Notes under the pieces: generated by a model
The model's database searches: none
What the model saw: only the letters and a program-made list of their open reading frames with translations
What the model was told of the DNA's origin: nothing
DNA from: Leptodactylus fallax
Lineage: Eukaryota; Chordata; Amphibia; Anura; Leptodactylidae
Direction: 5' to 3'
NCBI GenBank assembly: GCA_947044405.1
Contig: CAMRHE010000459.1
Span: forward strand, 434,001 to 498,000
DNA: 64,000 nt
Shown: in pieces, positions 57,287 to 64,000 of the stretch
Layout of the letters: every line of letters starts with the position of its first letter
Numbering within the stretch: the stretch's first letter is position 1
Position numbers and translations under genes: made by a program

Positions 57287-57719
57287 CAGGTACCAGGACT
57301 ATAAGAATCAGAATACAAGTTTATGGAAAAATTTCAAACTCTGCAATTTGGACTTAATATTCCTGCCAGCTTCATGTCACACTATGTATGACCTGTGAGG
57401 GTCACAAATCACCTCCTGATAGCAAACAGATAACAGTAAGAATTACTGATCCCTCCGTCACACCCCACAAGTTTCCAGATTGTTTTTTGACCTGTTGTAA
57501 ATAACTTCTCTACTTAGATTGCATTTTGTTTTGGCTTTTTTTTAAGGACTCTAAAATGCTTTGAAGACCATGTGTATAAAAATCTGTGAATTTTCAGTTC
57601 TTGTATCACACCATGTCTGATGAAGGGAGTGAGCACTCCTGAAAGCTTACTTATAAATATACTCAGTTAGCCTCTAAAAGGTATCGCGTGATTTCTTCAC
57701 TCTTCCAGGTACCAGGACT
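57287..57719 (+). mobile_element. Short inserted element with 14-bp target duplication
   Basis: CAGGTACCAGGACT occurs at 57287-57300 and again at 57706-57719, bounding 405 bp of AT-rich DNA unrelated to its flanks. Such a direct repeat is expected of a target-site duplication. Near its right end the insert has CTGATGA, a short stem-loop and GAAA (57617-57644), the core of a hammerhead ribozyme. It continues with a GAAAGCTTAC...GTTAGCCTCTAAAAGGT segment resembling one I recall from reptile repeats. Penelope-like retroelements carry hammerhead motifs (established knowledge), so this may be a truncated copy; the class is inferred. Confidence 0.55.
57617..57644 (+). ncRNA. Hammerhead-ribozyme-like core
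   Basis: CTGATGA (57617-57623) is followed by AGGGAGTGAGCACTCCT, which folds as a stem (GGAGT with ACTCC around a GAGC loop), and then GAAA (57641-57644). These are the two conserved strands of the hammerhead catalytic core with stem II between them. Stems I and III and the cleavage triplet are not convincing in this copy, so it is probably an inactive remnant. Confidence 0.45.
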
Positions 57720-57885
57720 GGCTCTCATCTGTAGGGTCTGTAGATTTTATAGGGCTGACATTCCTGACATGATTGTCCTGTCCTGTATACACAAGGCCTG
57801 GAATGTGAGGAATGACACCTGAGGGGCGGTCCCCACTGCCCAGCCTGCCCCCAGCCCCCTGTGTAATCTCACAGATATTACTGAC
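57720..57885. other. Unique spacer
   Basis: Short non-tandem stretch resuming the pre-insertion DNA. No feature is seen. Confidence 0.4.
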
Positions 57886-60800
57886 CTTCCCATATAATAT
57901 CACCCCTTATATAATATCACACATGTAATACCAACCTCCCCAGATAATATCACACATGTAATACCGACCTCCCCAGATAATATCACACATGTAATACCGA
58001 CCTCCCCAGATAATATCACACATGTAATACAAACACCCCTTATATAATATCACACATGTAATACAGACACCCCTTATATAATGTCACACATGTAATACAA
58101 ACACCCCTTATATAATATCACACATGTAATACAGACACCCCTTATATAATATCGCACATGTAATACAGACACCCCTTATATAATATCACACATGTAATAC
58201 CGACCTACCCAGATAATATCACACATGTAATACAGACCTACCCAGATAACATCACACATGTAATACAAACACCCCTTATATAATATCACACATGTAATAC
58301 AAACACCCCTTATATAATATCACACATGTAATACAGACACCCCTTATATAATATCACACATGTAATATAGACACCCCTTATATAATATCACACATGTAAT
58401 ACCGACCTACCCAGATAATATCACACATGTAATACAGACCTACCCAGATAACATCACACATGTAATACAGACACCCCTTATATAATATCATACATGTAAT
58501 ACAGACCTCCCTTATATAATATCACACATGTAATACAGACCTCCCCATGTAATATCACACATGTAATACAGACCTCCCCATGTAATATCACACATGTAAT
58601 ACAGAACTCCCCAGATAATATCACACATGTAATAAAGTTACCCCTTATATAATATCACACATGTAATACAGACCTCCTCAGATAATATCACACATGTAAT
58701 ACAATCACCCCTTATATAATATCACACATGTAATACAGACCTCCCTTATATAATATCACACATGTAATACAGACACTCCTCCCCATGTAATATCACACAT
58801 GTAATACAGACCTTCCCATGTAATATCACACATGTAATACAGACCTCCCCAGATAATATCACACATGTAATAAAGTTACCCCTTATATAATATCACACAT
58901 GTAATACAGACACCCCTTATATAATATCACACATGTAATACAGACACCCATTATATAATATCACACATGTAATACAGACACCACTTACATAATATCACAC
59001 ATGTAATACAGACCTCCCCAGAAAATATTACACATGTAATACAGACACCCCTTATATAATATCACACATGTAATACAAACACCCCTTATATAATATCACA
59101 CATGTAATACAGACCTCCCCATAGAATATCACACATGTAATACAGACACCCCTTATATAATATCACACATGTAATACAGACACCCCTTATATAATATCAC
59201 ACATGTAATACAGACCTCCCCATGTAATATCACACATGTAATACAGACCTCCCCAGATAATATCACACATGTAATAAAGTTACTCCTTATATAATATCAC
59301 ACATGTAATACAGACCTCCTCAGATAATATCACACATGTAATACAATCACCCCTTATATAATATCACACATGTAATACAGACCTCCCTTATATAATATCA
59401 CACATGTAATACAGACACTCCTCCCCATGTAATATCACACATGTAATACAGACCTCCCCATATAATATCACACATGTAATACATACCTCCCCAGATAATA
59501 TCACACATGTAATAAAGTTACCCCTTATATAATATCACACATGTAATACAGACACCCCTTATATAATATCACACATGTAATACAGACACCCATTATATAA
59601 TATCACACATGTAATACATACCTCCCCAGATAATATCACACATGTAATAAAGTTACCCCTTATATAATATCACACATGTAATACAGACACCCCTTATATA
59701 ATATCACACATGTAATACAGACACCCATTATATAATATCACACATGTAATACAGACACCCCTTACATAATATCACACATGTAATACAGACCTCCCCAGAA
59801 AATATCACAAATGTAATACAGACACCCCTTATATAATATCACACATGTAATACAAACACCCCTTATATAATATCACACATGTAATACAGACCTCCCCATA
59901 GAATATCACACATGTAATACAGACACCTCTTATATAATATCACACATGTAATACAAACACCCCTTATATAATATCACACATGTAATACAGACCACCCCAG
60001 ATAATATTACATTTTTAATACAGGCATACCTTATATAATATCACACATGTAATACAGACCTCCCCTTAGGATATCACATATGTAATACAGACCTCCTCAT
60101 AGAATATCACACGTAATACAGGCACCCCTTATATAATATCACACATGTAATACAGACACCCCTTATATAGTATCACACATGTAATACAGACCCCCCCCAT
60201 AGAATATCACACATGTAATACAGGCACCCCTTATATAATATTACACATGTAATACAAACACCCCTTATATAGCATCGCACATGTAATACAGACCTCCCCA
60301 TATAATATCACACATGTAATACAGACACCCCTTATATAATATCACACATGTAATACAGATCTCCCCACATAATATCACATATGTAATACAGACACCCCTT
60401 ATATAATATCACATATGTAATACAGACACCCTTTATATAATATGACATATATAATACAGACACCTCTTATATTATCTCAAACATGTAATAAAGACACCCC
60501 TTTTATAATATCACACATGTAATACGGATCTCCCCATATAATATCACACATGTAATACAGACCTCCCCATATAATATCACACATGTAATACAGACACCCC
60601 TTATATAATATCACACATGTAATACAGACCCCCCCATAGAATATCACACATGTAATACAGTCCTCCCCATAGAATATCACACATGTAATACAGGCACCCC
60701 TTATATAATATCACACATGTAATACAAACACCCCTTATATAACATCACACATGTAATACAGACCTCCCCATATAATATCACACATGTAATACAGACACCC

Positions 60801-61385
60801 CTTATATAATATCACACATGTAATACAAACACCCCTTATATAATATCACACATGTAATACAGACCTCCCCACATAATATCACACATGTAATAAAGACACC
60901 CCTTATATAATATCACACATGTAATACAGACCTCCCCACATAATATCACGTATGTAATACAGGCACCCCTTATATAATATCACACATGTAATAAAGACCT
61001 CCCCACATAATATCACATATGTAATACAGACACCCCTTATATAATATCACATATGCAATACAGACACCCCTTATATAATCTCAAACATGTAATAAAGACA
61101 CCCCTTTTATAATATCACACATGTAATACAGATTTCCCCAGATAATATCACATATGTAATGCAGACACCCCTTATATAATATCATACATGTAATACAAAC
61201 ACCCCCATATAATATCACACATGTAATGCAGACCTCCCCATAGAATATTACATATATAATACAGGCAACCCTTATATAATATCACACATGTAACACAGAC
61301 CTTCCCAGATAATATCACACATGTAATACAGAAACCCCTTATATAATATTACACATGTAATACAGCCCAGATAATATCACACATG
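57886..61385. repeat. 35-36-bp AT-rich satellite, left part
   Basis: About 98 units of ACACATGTAATACAGACACC and CCTTATATAATATCAC (36 bp), alternating with ACCTCCCCATATAATATCAC or CCCCAGATAATATCAC (35 bp) forms. Blocks of a few hundred bp recur, for example the AATAAAGTTACCCC unit near 58630, 58870, 59270, 59510 and 59645. The same array resumes at 61914. Confidence 0.96.
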
Positions 61386-61924
61386 TAATACAGGCATTAG
61401 TACCACTACCTCTACATATCTATGAAAACTGCACATAAAGCTCACTGGAAGTGCAAGCAAGACCAGAAATTAGAAATCCATGAGCAAAATTTATATATGT
61501 AAAATATAAATCTTTATTAAGTACAACAAAATATGTAAATATCAAAATTGGGTAATATACAACAGTACAAATATATAGACAGGAGAGACGCATAAAATAT
61601 GACCTATCTCCATACTACAAGTAGAAACAAGTGGTGGTGGGGGGAAAAGAAATCTACCATTTGCTGATAAGATTGTATTTAGTCTAATTTATATCCAGTG
61701 AGTCATACCAAACTGGGAAGTATGTAATACAAGACACAAGGTAAGTATAAAAGTGAGCTGACAGTGCAAATATAAATAACAACCAGCCTAGTAAACGTAG
61801 TCAGCTATAGAATAATATCAGCTTACCCAGAGACATGTTTGAGCAACATGGGAGACCCCTCACACAACACCGCAGAACCCCGACGCGAGTTTCATCTATG
61901 AAAGACTTTGTCTTAATACAGGCA
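61386..61924. mobile_element. 0.5-kb insertion inside the AT-rich satellite
   Basis: TAATACAGGCA at 61386-61396 is repeated at 61914-61924, and the satellite resumes in phase after it. The 517-bp insert (61397-61913) is AT-rich and has no open frame. On the - strand it begins near GATGAAACTCGCGTCGGGGT, close to the GAAACGCGTCGGGG ending I associate with frog and fish retroelements. Because the target is itself a repeat, the 11-bp duplication is suggestive rather than proof. Confidence 0.55.
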
Positions 61925-63205
61925 CCCCTTATATAATATCACACATGTAATACAGACCTCCCCATAGAATATCACACATGTAATACAGACACCCCTTATA
62001 TAATATCACACATGTAATACAGACCTCCCCATAGAATATCACACATGTAATACAGACACCCCTTATATAATATCACACATGTAATACAGACATCTCTTAT
62101 ATGATATCACACATGTAATACAGACCTCCTCATAGAATATCACACATGTAAAATAGACACCCCTTATATAATATCACACATGTAATACAGACATCCCTTA
62201 TATGATATCACACATGTAATACAGACCTCCCCATATAATATCACACATGTAATACAGATACCCCTTATATATCACACATGTAATACAGACCTCCCCATAG
62301 AATATCACACATGTAATACAGACCTCCCAATAGAATATCACCCATGTAATACAGACACCCCTTATATAATATCACACATGTAATACAGACACTCCTTATA
62401 TGATATCACACATGTAATACAGACACCCCTTATATAATATCACATATGTAATACAGACACCCCCATATAATATCACACATGTAATACAGACACCCCTTAT
62501 ATGATATCACACATGTAATACAGACACCCCCCTATAATATCAGACATATAATACAGACACCCCCATATAATATCACACATGTAATACAGACACCACTTAT
62601 ATGATATCACACATGTAATACAGACACCCCTTATATGATATCACACATGTAATACAGACCTCCCCATAGAATATTACGCATGTAATACAGACACCCCTTA
62701 TATAATATCACACATGTAATACAGACACCCCTTATATGATATCACACATGTAATACAGACCTCCCCATAGAATATTACGCATGTAATACAGACACCCCTT
62801 ATATAATATCACACATGTAATACAGACAACCCTTATATGATATCACACATGTAATACAGACACCCCTTATATAATATCACATATGTAATACAGACACCCC
62901 CATATAATATCACACATGTAATACAGACACCCCTTATATGATATCACACATGTAATACAGACCTCCCCATAGAATATTACGCATGTAATACAGACACCCC
63001 TTATATAATATCGCACATGTAATACAGACAACCCTTATATGATATCACACATGTAATACAGACACCCCTTATATAATATCACACATGTAATACAGACACC
63101 CCTTATATGATATCACACATGTAATACAGACACCCCTTATATGATATCACACATGTAATACACACACACCTTATATGATATCACACATGTAATACAACTA
63201 TTCCC
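61914..63205. repeat. 35-36-bp AT-rich satellite, right part
   Basis: Continuation of the array from 57886. Here a TTATATGATATCAC variant is common and alternates with TTATATAATATCAC and CATAGAATATTACGC units. A block of about 260 bp carrying the ATTACGC unit is repeated near 62670, 62775 and 62980. Confidence 0.95.
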
Positions 63206-64000
63206 ATATAATGTCACACGTTGATACACATTATCTTCCCTGTGTTATATCAAACAAGTAATATGGACACTCCTCCCCATGTAATATTACACATTGCATT
63301 ACATTACATGTGTGATATTATGTGGTGATGTCTGTATTACAGGTGTGATATTACAATAAAGCCAATGCCTTAGGCCTTGTGAAAGGTGAGGACCTTGATG
63401 GTGGTCCATGTATTTGGTGGCCTCTCTTTCCAGGGTGTATTGTGCGGACAAGGAGCCTGTTGTGAATTCCAGAAAAAGAGGGGGCTTGATGTCATGGTCA
63501 GTGGTAGAGCTGGAGGTCCTAGACGCCCTGTCCTGGGTAGAAATGGGGCCCAGTGCAGCTGCAGTCAGAGCCACGGGTGGAGGAGGCCAAGTCCAGAATA
63601 TCATCAGTGTGGAGTTCCTCCTCATCTCCCCCGTACCAGGTCTTTTCAGTGGGGTGGGATAGCCGAGCAATGTTGTGGCCCTCAGGTCGGTCACAAGATG
63701 GTGCCTGAAGCTTGAGGAGCAATCCCACAGCCCTGCTCGTGGCAGGATCTCCTCCACATGGCAGCTTCCTACTCTCTGTCGTGGACTTCTGGTCCTCCGC
63801 CTATTCCAGACACTGTAACTTTGACTTCAGCGCTGACATTTCCTCGCTGGCTACTTGAGGTGACCCTCTGGCTTGTTTGTGACGCCAAAATATGCAGCGT
63901 CCCGGAGCTTAGCTGAATGGAAATGGTGCAGGTATAGAGGGCCCAAGATGGTGGCTACTCTGCTCATGGTGGCCTTTTAGGCACAGTGATGGGTCGCTCA
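63206..64000. other. Unassigned unique or interspersed-repeat DNA at the right edge
   Basis: About 800 bp with no tandem structure. A - strand frame (63757-63299) includes SAQYTLEREATKYMDHHQGP, but it has no family I recognise, and open frames also exist on +. TGTGACGCCAAAATATGCAG near 63878 resembles ends of interspersed repeats. I cannot say whether it is a transposon fragment, an exon or neither. Confidence 0.35.

Noticed and set aside
57886..63205. A CRISPR array (regular 35-36-bp repeats)
   Set aside because: There are no unique spacers; the whole unit repeats. The host is a vertebrate with spliced genes.

Overview
This window is vertebrate genomic DNA, most likely from an amphibian (probably a frog). 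It holds spliced genes with GT-AG introns, a decayed Tc1-type transposon and very large tandem repeats. The taxon is inferred from the style of the DNA; nothing in the sequence names the species.

I can assemble two complete protein-coding genes from their exons, and they converge tail to tail. RNF167 (+ strand, coding exons between 5738 and 13500) is a PA-TM-RING E3 ubiquitin ligase of 348 residues. PFN1 (- strand, coding exons between 24351 and 29978) is a 134-residue profilin. RNF167 and PFN1 are convergent neighbours in mammals too, so this is a conserved syntenic pair. ENO3, the next gene beyond PFN1 in mammals, is not seen; satellites fill that side.

Layout: 1-4590, a 41-bp satellite upstream of RNF167. 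4590-13770, RNF167, with a different minisatellite in each of its four largest introns. 13770-24130, the intergenic space: a 37-bp CpG-rich array, a Tc1 copy, a 52-bp array, a 34-bp array whose every unit carries a CTCF-like core, a 48-bp C-run array and a 48-bp array. 24130-30120, PFN1 with arrays in both introns and a TATA/GC-box/CRE promoter. 30500-41000, back-to-back 75-, 31- and 30-bp satellites. 40930-41190, a small unique island with a perfect CArG box. 41190-57050, a 15.9-kb array of 26- and 24-bp units with layered duplications. 57050-57890, unique DNA with a short insertion carrying a hammerhead-ribozyme-like core. 57890-63210, a 35-36-bp AT-rich satellite interrupted by a 0.5-kb insertion. 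63210-64000, unassigned sequence.

About 80% of the window is tandem repeat by my estimate. All the very long open reading frames sit in arrays and are products of repeat periodicity. The most interesting signal is the 21-copy array of CTCF-type motifs between the two genes, together with a near-perfect single CTCF-type site in an RNF167 intron.
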